From NCBI RefSeq assembly GCF_013410375.1, contig NZ_JACCFL010000001.1:4030001-4094000 (forward strand): DNA of 64,000 bases, in the 5' to 3' direction. The position numbers and the translations under genes are program-made. Below are positions 32,244-40,988 of the stretch, piece by piece. Position 1 is the first letter of the stretch, and the number at the start of each line of letters is the position of its first letter. The stretch is from Leifsonia shinshuensis. GTDB taxonomy: Bacteria; Actinomycetota; Actinomycetes; Actinomycetales; Microbacteriaceae. The notes beneath the pieces were generated by a model that saw only the letters and a program-made list of their open reading frames with translations, did no database searches and was not told the DNA's origin.

Positions 32244-33115
32244 GCGACGCAACCGTCGCCCCGCTTCTAGACCACGGCTGCCTGATCGTGCACGGCCCAG
32301 ACCAGCCTGGGCTCGTGGCGACGATCTCCGACTGGATCTCCCGGATCGACGGCAACATCGTGTCGCTAGATCAGTACTCCGACAACCCCGCCGGGGGAGC
32401 GTTCTTCCAGCGCGTCGTCTTCCACAAGTCCGACCTTTCGGCAGCTCTTCCGGATCTGCGAGAACAGCTCGTGGACCTCCTCGAGCCGTACACAATGCAG
32501 TGGCAGTTGACCGATCGGTCAATTCCGAAGCGAATGGCGATCCTCGCATCCACAGCAGACCACTGCCTGTTGGAACTGCTGTGGCGGCACCGCCGAGGCG
32601 AGCTGCCCGTCACCATCCCGATGGTCATCGCGAACCACACGAACACGGAGGAGGACGTCCGCTCGTTCGGCGTGCCATTCTTCCACGTTCCGTCTCAAGG
32701 GGCGGACAAGTCCGCAGCCGAAGCCGCGATCCTCGAACTGCTGATCGGCAATGTGGACTTCGTCGTCCTCGCCCGGTACATGCAGATCCTGACCGACGGT
32801 TTCCTCGACAAACTAGGTGTTCCGGTGATCAACATCCACCACTCTTTCCTTCCCGCCTTCATCGGCGCCGCCCCGTACAAGCGGGCCAAAGAGAGGGGTG
32901 TGAAGCTGATCGGCGCAACGTCGCACTACGTCACCGCGGATCTCGACGAGGGTCCGATCATCGAGCAGGATGTAGCGCGCGTCGATCACCGCATGAGCGC
33001 CGCCGATCTTCAAGCACGAGGTGCATACGTCGAGCGGGCCGTCCTATCCCGCGCCGTCCAATGGCACGCGGAAGACCGCGTCATCCGTCACGGGAATCAA
33101 ACGATCGTGTTCTAA
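32240..33115 (+). CDS. purU: formyltetrahydrofolate deformylase
   Basis: A 291-aa protein with an N-terminal ACT domain (CLIVHGPDQPGLVATISDWI) and a C-terminal formyltransferase-like hydrolase domain. The active-site elements VINIHHSFLPAFIGAAPYKR, GATSHYVTADLDEGPIIEQD are intact. It releases formate and tetrahydrofolate from 10-formyl-tetrahydrofolate. The ATG overlaps the MetF-like stop. Together the three genes would strip methyl groups from the substrate and regenerate free folate, with a general FolD needed for the middle step. Confidence 0.9.
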   Translation: MSDATVAPLLDHGCLIVHGPDQPGLVATISDWISRIDGNIVSLDQYSDNPAGGAFFQRVVFHKSDLSAALPDLREQLVDLLEPYTMQWQLTDRSIPKRMAILASTADHCLLELLWRHRRGELPVTIPMVIANHTNTEEDVRSFGVPFFHVPSQGADKSAAEAAILELLIGNVDFVVLARYMQILTDGFLDKLGVPVINIHHSFLPAFIGAAPYKRAKERGVKLIGATSHYVTADLDEGPIIEQDVARVDHRMSAADLQARGAYVERAVLSRAVQWHAEDRVIRHGNQTIVF

Positions 33116-34169
33116 ACCTCAATCAACACCCCGGAGCCATGTGAACAGGGCGACGGCGCCGCGTTCTCCGCGAGTCGTCGGTTACACGGGTTCGGCCCGT
33201 CGGCGCGAAGCGCGAATGAAAAGGCGACTACGCCGTATGCGTTTGAGGTTGTCACGTCTGCCAGTGGTGCCGCGAGACACTCGCGATTCTCGACGAGGCT
33301 CCGTCCGCGACCCAGTGAAGGCCGATCGTGGTCATGTCCTCAACCGCTGCCGACGGAACGGAGCGCGATGCTCCTCCCCGCGGTATCACTGCAAGGGGGA
33401 TGACCGGCATTGCCGGGTCCGCGAATCCGGCTCCGCTAAGACGGAGGAGACGGCGTGCTCCATTCAGGAATTTCGATCGAGTGATCCAGCAGAGTTCGTC
33501 GCTGACAAGCGATCACTTTCGTGAATCCATAAGAATGGACCTTCTTCGCGCGCGTACCGATCGAGCGCCCGCACGCATCATTCAAACTCGGATTGCCCGG
33601 CTATCACGCGGCACGGTTGGTTCCAAGCTCGTGGTCGACAGCCGGGCCCCGAGGCGAGAGCAGGCTCGTGGGCAGATTGAGTCGGTAGCTTACTGCGCCA
33701 CGAAGCGGCGGCGCGGCCGGGCTTCTTGACCGAGGTCAGGATGTGCTCCCTGCACTTTCGCTCGCTGACCAGACATCTCACCTGGCGTCGACACTGCGCG
33801 GAGGGAAGTATCCCGACCTGTGGCACAGTTTCCATACCGTGCGCCGGCTCATCCGCCAGCCAGCCCTACCGGCTTCGTCGGCCGAGTATCGGTAGCCGAA
33901 GGTCGAGTCGTCCTGGTACGCGTCGGCAGCGCGTTTATCCCATCTGCACCACGCACCGTTTCGTTGCGCCACGAGCCTCGCAGCGCTCCCGGCTTCCGCG
34001 AGTGCTTCTCGGTCAGGCACTCCTGGCGCCCCACTTTTCGCGGTGTCAACAACGTGAAACCTCGGCCATCGAGCTAACGAGTTGCGAGAGATGTCAGGAA
34101 TGGCGACGGAGATGCCAAGGTTCGTGCGAGCTGTCAATGTCCGGAGCGAAATTCTATTGGTGGAAGTGC
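33116..34169. other. about 1 kb between purU and hsdM without an intact gene
   Basis: No complete gene with a ribosome site is visible. On the minus strand at about 33796-33924 a short stretch resembles an IS3-family transposase. The rest shows only short, unsupported frames. It marks the junction between the catabolic genes and the restriction-modification genes. Confidence 0.6.
33796..33924 (-). pseudogene. IS3-family transposase (OrfB-type) remnant
   Basis: A 43-residue stretch, DAYQDDSTFGYRYSADEAGR continuing into AGWRMSRRTVWKLCHRSGYF, matches my memory of the HTH-like region before the catalytic domain of actinobacterial IS3 OrfB proteins. The frame stops soon after (33778) and no DDE core is visible, so the element is a decayed fragment. 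Confidence 0.5.
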
Positions 34170-35657
34170 CTACTCGAACGAGTTCTCGCTGCGGCGCATC
34201 TCAAGTGCGTCGGCGACCGCCGCAAACTCTTCGAGCGCGGCGGTGAGATCGTCGACAATCTCTCGCGCGAGGATTTCCGGGGATGGGAGGCTATCAAGGT
34301 CTTCGAGGGACTCGTCGCGCAGCCATGTGATATCTAAGTTGACCTTGTCCCGCGCGATGAGCTCTTCGTAGTTGAACGCCTTGAAACGCCCAGACTCTCC
34401 GCGCTCAGCGTGCGAACGCCCGGGGAGGTAAAGGTCCACGAACTCGTCGAGGTGGGCCCGGGTGAGCGGGTTCTGCTTGAGGGTGAAGTGCTTGTTTGTG
34501 CGCAGGTCATACACCCAAGTCTTCTGTGTCCATGGAGTCTCGCTTGCCGGCTTCTTGTCGAAGAACAGCACGTTCGCCTTCACTCCCTGCGCGTAGAACA
34601 CACCAGTCGGCAGGCGCAGGATCGTATGCAGATCGAACTCATTTAGAAGGCGGCGGCGCAGAGTCTCACCAGGGCCCCCTTCAAAGAGCACATTGTCGGG
34701 CAGCACGACGGCTGCACGTCCGTTGATGTCGAGCACCGTCATAATATGCTGCAGGAAATTCAGTTGCTTGTTGCTCGTGGTGACGACGAAGTCGTTTCGC
34801 TCGATCTCACGGTCTTCCTTCGCTTCGCGACCGTCGGCGCCGACCATTGTCACCGACGATTTAGTGCCGAACGGTGGGTTTGCGAGCACCACCGACCACC
34901 GCTTACCGGGATCGGCGAGGAGCGCATCCTTGACCTCGATCGGTGATTCGCCAGTTGGATCCGCCATGTTATGCAGAAGCAGGTTCATCGCCGCGAGGCG
35001 CGCTGTACCTGGCACCAGCTCTGTCCCGTGCGCAAAACCAGTACGCAAATGCTCGCGAGATTCGGGATCGAGGTGTTCTGAGTCCCGAGACGCGTATTCG
35101 TGCGCGCCGAGAAGGAATCCTCCGGTGCCACACGCAGGATCGACGACCGTGTCGCGGACAGTGGGCTGAACCGCGTCGACAATGGCCGAGATGATAGATC
35201 GCGGCGTGAAGTACTGGCCGGCACCCGACCCCTTGTCGCTGGCGCCCTTGGAGAGCAAAGCCTCGTAGGCATCGCCGTTGAGGTCGCCGCCAGCTGACCA
35301 TGTCTCCTTGTTGATCAGGTCATGTATCAGGCGCTGGAGGATTGCAGGGTCCTGCACGCGATTCTCGGCTTTGCGAAAGATGGTGCCGAGCAGACCGTCG
35401 AGCTTCCCTAGCCCCTGCAGGAACGACGAGTAAAGAGTCTCCAGCTCGGCGCCCTTCGCGTCGAGAAGCTTCTGCCAAGAGAACTCTTCTGGCACAATCT
35501 GCTGGGGGAGCAACGGCCGCGTGGCGCGTTCGTGCGCCATCTTGAGGAACAAAAGGTACGTGAGTTGCTCGGTGTACTCGATTACGCCGACGCCAGCGTC
35601 GCGGAGGACACCCGCGTAAGACCAAAGCTTGTCAACGAGGCGGCGAGTGTCAGTCAT
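34170..35657 (-). CDS. hsdM: type I restriction-modification N6-adenine methyltransferase
   Basis: A 495-aa HsdM protein. The N-terminal helical domain is followed by the methyltransferase core with motif I DPACGTGGF (173-181) and motif IV NPPF (260-263), preceded by GAGQYFTP. It methylates adenine as part of the M2S complex. It is the last gene of the leftward hsdR-hsdS-hsdM operon, and its ATG overlaps the hsdS stop by 4 bp. Both motifs are intact, so it should be active. Confidence 0.95.
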   Translation of the reverse strand: MTDTRRLVDKLWSYAGVLRDAGVGVIEYTEQLTYLLFLKMAHERATRPLLPQQIVPEEFSWQKLLDAKGAELETLYSSFLQGLGKLDGLLGTIFRKAENRVQDPAILQRLIHDLINKETWSAGGDLNGDAYEALLSKGASDKGSGAGQYFTPRSIISAIVDAVQPTVRDTVVDPACGTGGFLLGAHEYASRDSEHLDPESREHLRTGFAHGTELVPGTARLAAMNLLLHNMADPTGESPIEVKDALLADPGKRWSVVLANPPFGTKSSVTMVGADGREAKEDREIERNDFVVTTSNKQLNFLQHIMTVLDINGRAAVVLPDNVLFEGGPGETLRRRLLNEFDLHTILRLPTGVFYAQGVKANVLFFDKKPASETPWTQKTWVYDLRTNKHFTLKQNPLTRAHLDEFVDLYLPGRSHAERGESGRFKAFNYEELIARDKVNLDITWLRDESLEDLDSLPSPEILAREIVDDLTAALEEFAAVADALEMRRSENSFE

Positions 35658-36889
35658 GCGTTCGATCCCGTGAGTCGGCCGGAATATGCGGCGGCGAGGA
35701 GCGCGCGGCGAAGCGACGACGCTCGTTTTGATGCAATTTCCGTCGCTCGTTCAGTTCGGCGCAGTTCGCATACCCTTGTCGTGAATTCTTCCACTAGGCG
35801 TTTCTGAACGGCCAACGTGGGGACCGGAATCTCAAGTTGTTCAAGCTTGCGAACGCTGAGCGTATGTAACCCGCTCGTTGAACTCGCAACATTACTCAGC
35901 GCGGTTCGAAGCACGGGGGAGTTCCAGACCGCTCCGAGGAAGGCAGGGTCAAGCAGTTCGCCAGGACGAACTCGTATCAGATGATTCTGGTGGACAGCAG
36001 GTGCGATCGAGCCGTCCCAAACGGCTGCCCGCCCGATTTGGCTCGCGCTGCCGTTGCCCTCCACAACGAGCAGATCGCCAGGCTGCAACTCGTATCGTTC
36101 AAGCTCACCGTCGAAAAGCTCGACCTCGTGGATCTCGTCCAGGGCGAGCCCCTCGGCGGTGACATTTGCTACCCGCAGAAACGGATACTTATTCGCGATC
36201 GGTCGGCGCTTGGCTTGTTTCTGAATTCCACCTCGAATTGCCGCTACTTCGGGCAAGCGTCGAAGCCTGTTGCCGCTTGCCCCTATTGCGCGCTGGTACA
36301 GCTCGTTCGAGAGGGATCTTCGCAGTGCGCGGGCGCGCCGCGTAGCTGTGGTGACGTAGCGGGCGGCGGCTTCGACTCGGGAAACTTGATCCTCCAAGAT
36401 CTCGAGGGTCAGCAGTTGCTCCTGGAGAGGAGGAATCGGGATCTCAATAGCTTTAAGGCGTGAGAATTCGAGTGAGGCAACCGTCGTACCGGCCTTGCGC
36501 GCTGCGCTGAGGATTTCCTGTTCCAACGCCCGGAGCATCCAGGCGACCCACCTAGGCGACACATCCTCAGCCGGAACGAGTGCCTTGATGTCCTGGTTCA
36601 CAGCCGTCGCGAAAGGGACCACAGCAACCGGCGCTGTTCTCTCCAAGATTCCTGACCGTATGACGATCGCGACCGAACCTGCAGGAACAATGCAGGTTGA
36701 GGATTCTTCTACAGCTAGCTCTGTGATCCGATCCCGGACATCAACGAGAACATCGGCACCCATGTCCTTCGGCGAGAGCCATGGCACAGTTCCGTTAGTC
36801 CAGTACTCCGGCTTTCGCTTGCTGGGCGTGCCGCCCCCGATCCATTTGCCGAGCTTCTCAAGGGGTACCAGCGGCCACAAGTCCGTCAA
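35654..36889 (-). CDS. hsdS: type I restriction-modification specificity subunit
   Basis: A 411-aa HsdS with two target-recognition domains, each followed by a conserved coiled region (IPIPPLQEQLLTLEILEDQV after the first, IPVPTLAVQKRLVEEFTTRV after the second). The first half begins LGKWIGGGTPSKRKPEYW, the classical N-terminal motif. It sets the bipartite DNA target. The sequence of the target cannot be predicted here. ATGA overlaps link it to hsdR and hsdM. Confidence 0.93.
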   Translation of the reverse strand: MTDLWPLVPLEKLGKWIGGGTPSKRKPEYWTNGTVPWLSPKDMGADVLVDVRDRITELAVEESSTCIVPAGSVAIVIRSGILERTAPVAVVPFATAVNQDIKALVPAEDVSPRWVAWMLRALEQEILSAARKAGTTVASLEFSRLKAIEIPIPPLQEQLLTLEILEDQVSRVEAAARYVTTATRRARALRRSLSNELYQRAIGASGNRLRRLPEVAAIRGGIQKQAKRRPIANKYPFLRVANVTAEGLALDEIHEVELFDGELERYELQPGDLLVVEGNGSASQIGRAAVWDGSIAPAVHQNHLIRVRPGELLDPAFLGAVWNSPVLRTALSNVASSTSGLHTLSVRKLEQLEIPVPTLAVQKRLVEEFTTRVCELRRTERATEIASKRASSLRRALLAAAYSGRLTGSNA

Positions 36890-39684
36890 GCCGTCAGCTC
36901 CTCATTCATCTTCTGCACGATGTCGCCCGCTTGGTCGCCCAGGTCCCGAATCACGCCAGAGATACCACCCTTCTGCGCGAATGGTTCGCCCTCTAAAGCT
37001 TCAAGCCCCATACCCGCGGAGGAGGCGATTACGTCGGCGATCCGGTCGAGCCACCATCGTTGGGTGTCGTTGAATGTCACACCCGCCTGCTCCTGTTGCA
37101 GGAGCCAACTTGCGTACCGATTCGCGACCTTCTCAGCGTACGGGACAAGTTCGTCATCGCTTTCCAGGGCGAACCGCAGCAACGACACGAGATCGGTGAC
37201 CTGTGCACGGTCGTTCTTCTTTACCCGGGTGGTATCGAGCGCGGCATAAGCCTGCCAGATTTTTTGAGGCGTCCACTGGTGCGGGGGGCGCGCAATGCGG
37301 TCAGCGAGTTCCCGCAACTGCGCGAACGAGCTGCCCTTGATCGACGTATCGCCAGTGAGGTGCAGCGCCTGGATGGCAATAATGTCGTCGCGGTGATCTT
37401 CGATGTACTGACGCCAGTCGCTTACGAGTTCCTTTGCCGCGCCGGCGTTCTCGACACCGTATGCCTCGATGAGTTGGTCTGGGTTAGCGTCATCGATGAT
37501 CAGATCGTGCTGACGGCGCAACTCGAGGATCCGGGTTCGCAGTTCGGGGTTCGCCGCGAGCGGTTCGATCGCCTTCTCTATTAGACCCGCGATGACGCGC
37601 TTCGGGTTTGCGCCCTCCCCGGCCTGTTGAATGGCATCAGCTTGCAACTGCGGGTCGCTGGCCTCGACCAGGCTCTTGATGATGTCCCGCAGCGGCTGCT
37701 TAGCAACGGTGTCCAGCTCTGTCCGCTCTTTACTTGTGACCTGCAGTTCTAGCGCAGCGAGGCGGGATGCGAGCGTCGCGGTCTCATCCTCGGTTATCGT
37801 GAGCGTCGCGACCTTGCCCAGCAGCTTCTGCAGACTGATGCCCTTTTCCCGGTTGAGGGGTGGGTCGACGAAGGCATGCTCGGTGACGCCGACGGCATCG
37901 ATGATAACGAACCGGGTCTTCTCCTGCGCCGCCGCGCTCGTCAGCGCGTCGGGGGTGACGGCCTGAAAATCGGCCTTTGCGATCGTACGGGCCCCGCGGC
38001 CCTTCATCTGCTCGAAGTATTGAGCACTGCGCACGTCGCGCATGAAGAAAACGCATTCAAGGGGCCTCACGTCGGTCCCCGTGGCAATCATGTCGACCGT
38101 GACCGCGACTCGCAGAGTTGGCGATGTGCGGAACTGCTGCAGGGCCCTTTCGGGATCCTTGGCCTGGTAGGTGATCTTCGCCGCGAAGTCATTACCCTTC
38201 CCGAACACCTGCCGCACCTGCGTTACGACCTCCTCAGCGTGGGCGTCGTCTTTACAGAAGATCAGCGTCTTCGGCACAGCATTACGATCCGGGAAGATTT
38301 CGCTGAACAGGCGGTCGCGGAACGTCTCGAGGACGAGGCGGATCTGGTTCGGATTCTGCACCGCACGGTCAAGCTGCGACTTCCTGTATTCCAGATCCTC
38401 GTCAATCGCTTCGATCTTCTGCTTGCGCGTGCGACGATCCACCTTCGGCACTACTGTGCCCGCGTCGATGCGCGCCCCATTTTCGGAGACTTCGGTGCGG
38501 ATCCTGTAGATGTCGAAGTCGACATTCACCCCGTCAGCGACGGACTCGGTATATGTGTATTGAGAGACAAGGTTCTGCCGGAAGAATGCGAAGGTTTGCT
38601 TTCCCGGGGTCGCGGTGAGGCCCAGGATGTGGGCGTCGAAGTACTCGAGGACTCCCTTCCAAACTCCATAGATCGACCGGTGCGCTTCGTCGACGATCAC
38701 CAGGTCGAACGCTTCGGGCGGCATGTCGGGGTTGTAGGACACTTCGGCGGGCTGCTCGGGCACGAAGTCATCGAGGTCCGGGTCGTCCGTGTCGGAGACT
38801 TCCTTGCCGCGCAGCGCGGCGTGGACGCGCTGGATGGTGGAAATCACGATGCTGCTGCTAGACGCCATCGCCGCGCTGCGCAGTCGCTGTACCGGGTATA
38901 GCTCGGTGAACTTCCGTCCGTCCCCCGGGGTGGAGTAGTTCTCAAACTCAGCTGCGGTCTGCTTCGCAAGGTTGTTCCGGTCAACGAGGAACAGGATGCG
39001 TTTGAAACCAGCGTCCTTCAGCAGCCGATAAGCGAGCGTAACGGCGGTGTACGTCTTGCCGGCGCCAGTAGCCATCTGGATGAGCGACCGATCCACGCGT
39101 TGCGCAGCGAGGGATGCTTCCGTGCACTGGATCGCATCAATCTGGGCCGGACGCAGCGGAACCGTGTATAGCGGCGGCATGTGCCGAATCTTGCCTCGCC
39201 AGGTCGGCGTCAGCGGGTCCTCATCCCGATCGCGGAGATACCGTGCGAGTGTCTCGGGCTGAGGGAACGCGAAGATCGACCGCGCCCGCGGATCCGGATC
39301 GAGTCCATTCGTGAAGTGTGTCTCGGAACCGGACGCCTCGAACACGAAGGGAAGGCGCCCATCGACCGTACCGGCACGGTTTTGGAACTCAGAAGGCAGG
39401 CCATCTGCGTACTTCGTCGATTGCCACTCGACGCCCGACAGTGTGGCACCTTCGGGTTTGGCCTCGATGACGCCTACAACCCGTTTGTCCACAAACAGCA
39501 GGTAATCGACGCGGCCGTGGCCCCGGGCCATCGGCACCTCGCGAACCGCGATGCCCTGCGCGCTGAAAAGATTCAGTTCTTTGCGATTCTGGACAGACCA
39601 GCCCGCAGCAGTGAGCTGTTGATCAATGAGCACACGGGCGCGAGCTTCCGCCGGTAGGCGATCGGCCAGGTCCTCGTGACTCAT
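36886..39684 (-). CDS. hsdR: type I restriction-modification endonuclease/translocase subunit
   Basis: A 932-aa HsdR (EcoR124/EcoKI-like). The N-terminal PD-(D/E)xK nuclease has D60 (GRVDYLLF), E74 and K76 (GVIEAK). The helicase has Walker A MATGAGKT at about 200 and the DEAH box in IVDEAHRS, and further SF2 motifs follow (GLTATPGK, ATGTDVRPLE). The ATG at 39684 gives the normal N-terminus; the frame opens earlier without support. It heads the operon, and the order hsdR-hsdS-hsdM is less usual than orders that keep hsdM before hsdS. Confidence 0.93.
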   Translation of the reverse strand: MSHEDLADRLPAEARARVLIDQQLTAAGWSVQNRKELNLFSAQGIAVREVPMARGHGRVDYLLFVDKRVVGVIEAKPEGATLSGVEWQSTKYADGLPSEFQNRAGTVDGRLPFVFEASGSETHFTNGLDPDPRARSIFAFPQPETLARYLRDRDEDPLTPTWRGKIRHMPPLYTVPLRPAQIDAIQCTEASLAAQRVDRSLIQMATGAGKTYTAVTLAYRLLKDAGFKRILFLVDRNNLAKQTAAEFENYSTPGDGRKFTELYPVQRLRSAAMASSSSIVISTIQRVHAALRGKEVSDTDDPDLDDFVPEQPAEVSYNPDMPPEAFDLVIVDEAHRSIYGVWKGVLEYFDAHILGLTATPGKQTFAFFRQNLVSQYTYTESVADGVNVDFDIYRIRTEVSENGARIDAGTVVPKVDRRTRKQKIEAIDEDLEYRKSQLDRAVQNPNQIRLVLETFRDRLFSEIFPDRNAVPKTLIFCKDDAHAEEVVTQVRQVFGKGNDFAAKITYQAKDPERALQQFRTSPTLRVAVTVDMIATGTDVRPLECVFFMRDVRSAQYFEQMKGRGARTIAKADFQAVTPDALTSAAAQEKTRFVIIDAVGVTEHAFVDPPLNREKGISLQKLLGKVATLTITEDETATLASRLAALELQVTSKERTELDTVAKQPLRDIIKSLVEASDPQLQADAIQQAGEGANPKRVIAGLIEKAIEPLAANPELRTRILELRRQHDLIIDDANPDQLIEAYGVENAGAAKELVSDWRQYIEDHRDDIIAIQALHLTGDTSIKGSSFAQLRELADRIARPPHQWTPQKIWQAYAALDTTRVKKNDRAQVTDLVSLLRFALESDDELVPYAEKVANRYASWLLQQEQAGVTFNDTQRWWLDRIADVIASSAGMGLEALEGEPFAQKGGISGVIRDLGDQAGDIVQKMNEELTA

Positions 39685-40223
39685 CGTCGTCAGTCTATGG
39701 AGATTCCGCTTCTGCGCCGAGGAAGGTGGCACCCCCAGACTGTGGCGCAACATGGCGGGGCGGTTGGAATACGAGTCCAATTGGACCTCCGCATCACAGA
39801 CGGTTCAACGCCAACTCCAATACTTTGGAGCGCGCGGCATGGATACCAGAGTCGACCCTTGCCTCCGCCGAGAACCCATGAAGCGTTGGTCGAACGAACT
39901 CGGGTCGCTATTCGGCGAAACCCGGCGGAGCATGTCCAAATTGCCTCCAAGCCCAATCCGAGCCGGCTCCCCGCTGGACTGTTGCTCGCCTACGGACTTG
40001 TGGTCACTGTCGCGGGGATCGGACAGATCATGTCCGAGTCCCATGGCGGCGCCCACTGCTGCTTCGTGGCCGATCCAGCCGGCCCGGCTCGATCCGGAGC
40101 TTCGCTGAATTTCCGCCAACTAAATTTTCCGAGTTGGGATCGCTCTCGCCACCAGATCCGCGTAAATACAGCCGCCAAAATGGGCCAACTCCGCCAGATG
40201 TTATCTCGTTTCACAAGTGATGC
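39685..40223. other. upstream region of the hsd operon, no gene identified
   Basis: About 540 bp before hsdR. Several short frames occur on both strands but none has a ribosome site or a recognisable family. It should contain the hsd promoter, which I cannot point to with confidence. Confidence 0.5.
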
Positions 40224-40266
40224 AAAGCCCCGCTGAATAGGCAATAGCCGGAACAGCGGGGCTTTT
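40224..40266. terminator. strong 12-bp hairpin with T-run
   Basis: AAAGCCCCGCTG (40224-40235) and CAGCGGGGCTTTT (40254-40266) form a perfect 12-bp stem with an 18-nt loop, followed by T residues on the + strand. It looks like a Rho-independent terminator reading rightward, but the gene it served is not visible. It may be a leftover at the edge of the inserted island. Confidence 0.75.
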
Positions 40267-40524
40267 GTCCTGTTGGATCGACGGCGCGAAGCCGGCCTTT
40301 GCTTGTGGATGCCACGAACCCCACGGCATCGGGGGCGGTCATTCGACACCCCACTCGATCGATGGAACGTCATCCCAGATCTGCCCCTTCGCGATGGCGG
40401 GCCGCCGGCCGTTGTCGCCAGTCGCGGCCCGCCTCACTGTTCAAGAGCCTGCCACGTCGTGACGATGACGGGCGAATCGAAACGCTTTCTGCTCGAACGA
40501 GCACGAAATCGTGTGGCGAGGCCC

Positions 40525-40556
40525 TACACTCGGCTCGACCGAAGGAGCGACCGATC
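40525..40556 (+). promoter_or_regulatory. -10 box, ribosome site and possible ATC start of the DUF4190 gene
   Basis: TACACT (40525-40530) is a good -10 box, GAAGGAG (40541-40547) a strong ribosome site, and six nucleotides later comes ATC (40554-40556), in frame with the downstream protein. If ATC were ATG the protein would begin MSDAATPPPQ. Confidence 0.5.
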
Positions 40557-40604
40557 AGCGACGCAGCCACGCCCCCGCCCCAGGCCCAGCCCCAGGACCG
40601 CAGC

Positions 40605-40979
40605 ATGCCCATCGGCGCCGCGCCTGCGCCGCCCTACCCGACTCGCCCGCCCGCGTCGCGCATGAGCACTGCGCAGGTGCTCGGAATCGTCGGCTTCGTG
40701 CTCGCGTTCATCGGCTTCGCCAACATCGTGGGCCTGGTGCTGAGCATCGTGGCGCTCGTGAAGTCCCGGCGTGCCGGGGAGCGGAACGGCTTCGCGATCG
40801 CCGGGATCGCCGTCGCCTCCGTCACGATCCTGATGATCGCGCTCATCCTCGCCTTCCTCATTCCGCAGTTCGTCCACCTCTTCGAGGAGTGCAACCGGCT
40901 CGGTTACGGGACGCACGTGGTCGGGAGCACCACCTACACCTGCACGCCGACCGGCTCCAGCTTCGTCACGAACGGCTGA
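40605..40979 (+). CDS. small membrane protein, DUF4190-like
   Basis: A protein of 124 aa from the ATG at 40605 (AGGA 7 nt upstream), or 141 aa if translation begins at the ATC at 40554, which has a better ribosome site. A proline-rich cytoplasmic N-terminus leads to two membrane spans (VLGIVGFVLAFIGFANIVGL and VASVTILMIALILAFLIPQF) with a basic loop KSRRAGERNGFAIA between them, which is the DUF4190 signature. A short extracytoplasmic tail with two Cys follows (EECNRLG, TYTCTPTG). The function of the family is not known. Confidence 0.8.
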   Translation: MPIGAAPAPPYPTRPPASRMSTAQVLGIVGFVLAFIGFANIVGLVLSIVALVKSRRAGERNGFAIAGIAVASVTILMIALILAFLIPQFVHLFEECNRLGYGTHVVGSTTYTCTPTGSSFVTNG

Positions 40980-40988
40980 GAGCGCGCC

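Noticed and set aside
33116..34169. Possible tRNA or integrase attachment site in the gap before hsdM
   Set aside because: I could not find a cloverleaf, a T-loop with CCA-proximal stem or a repeated attachment core.
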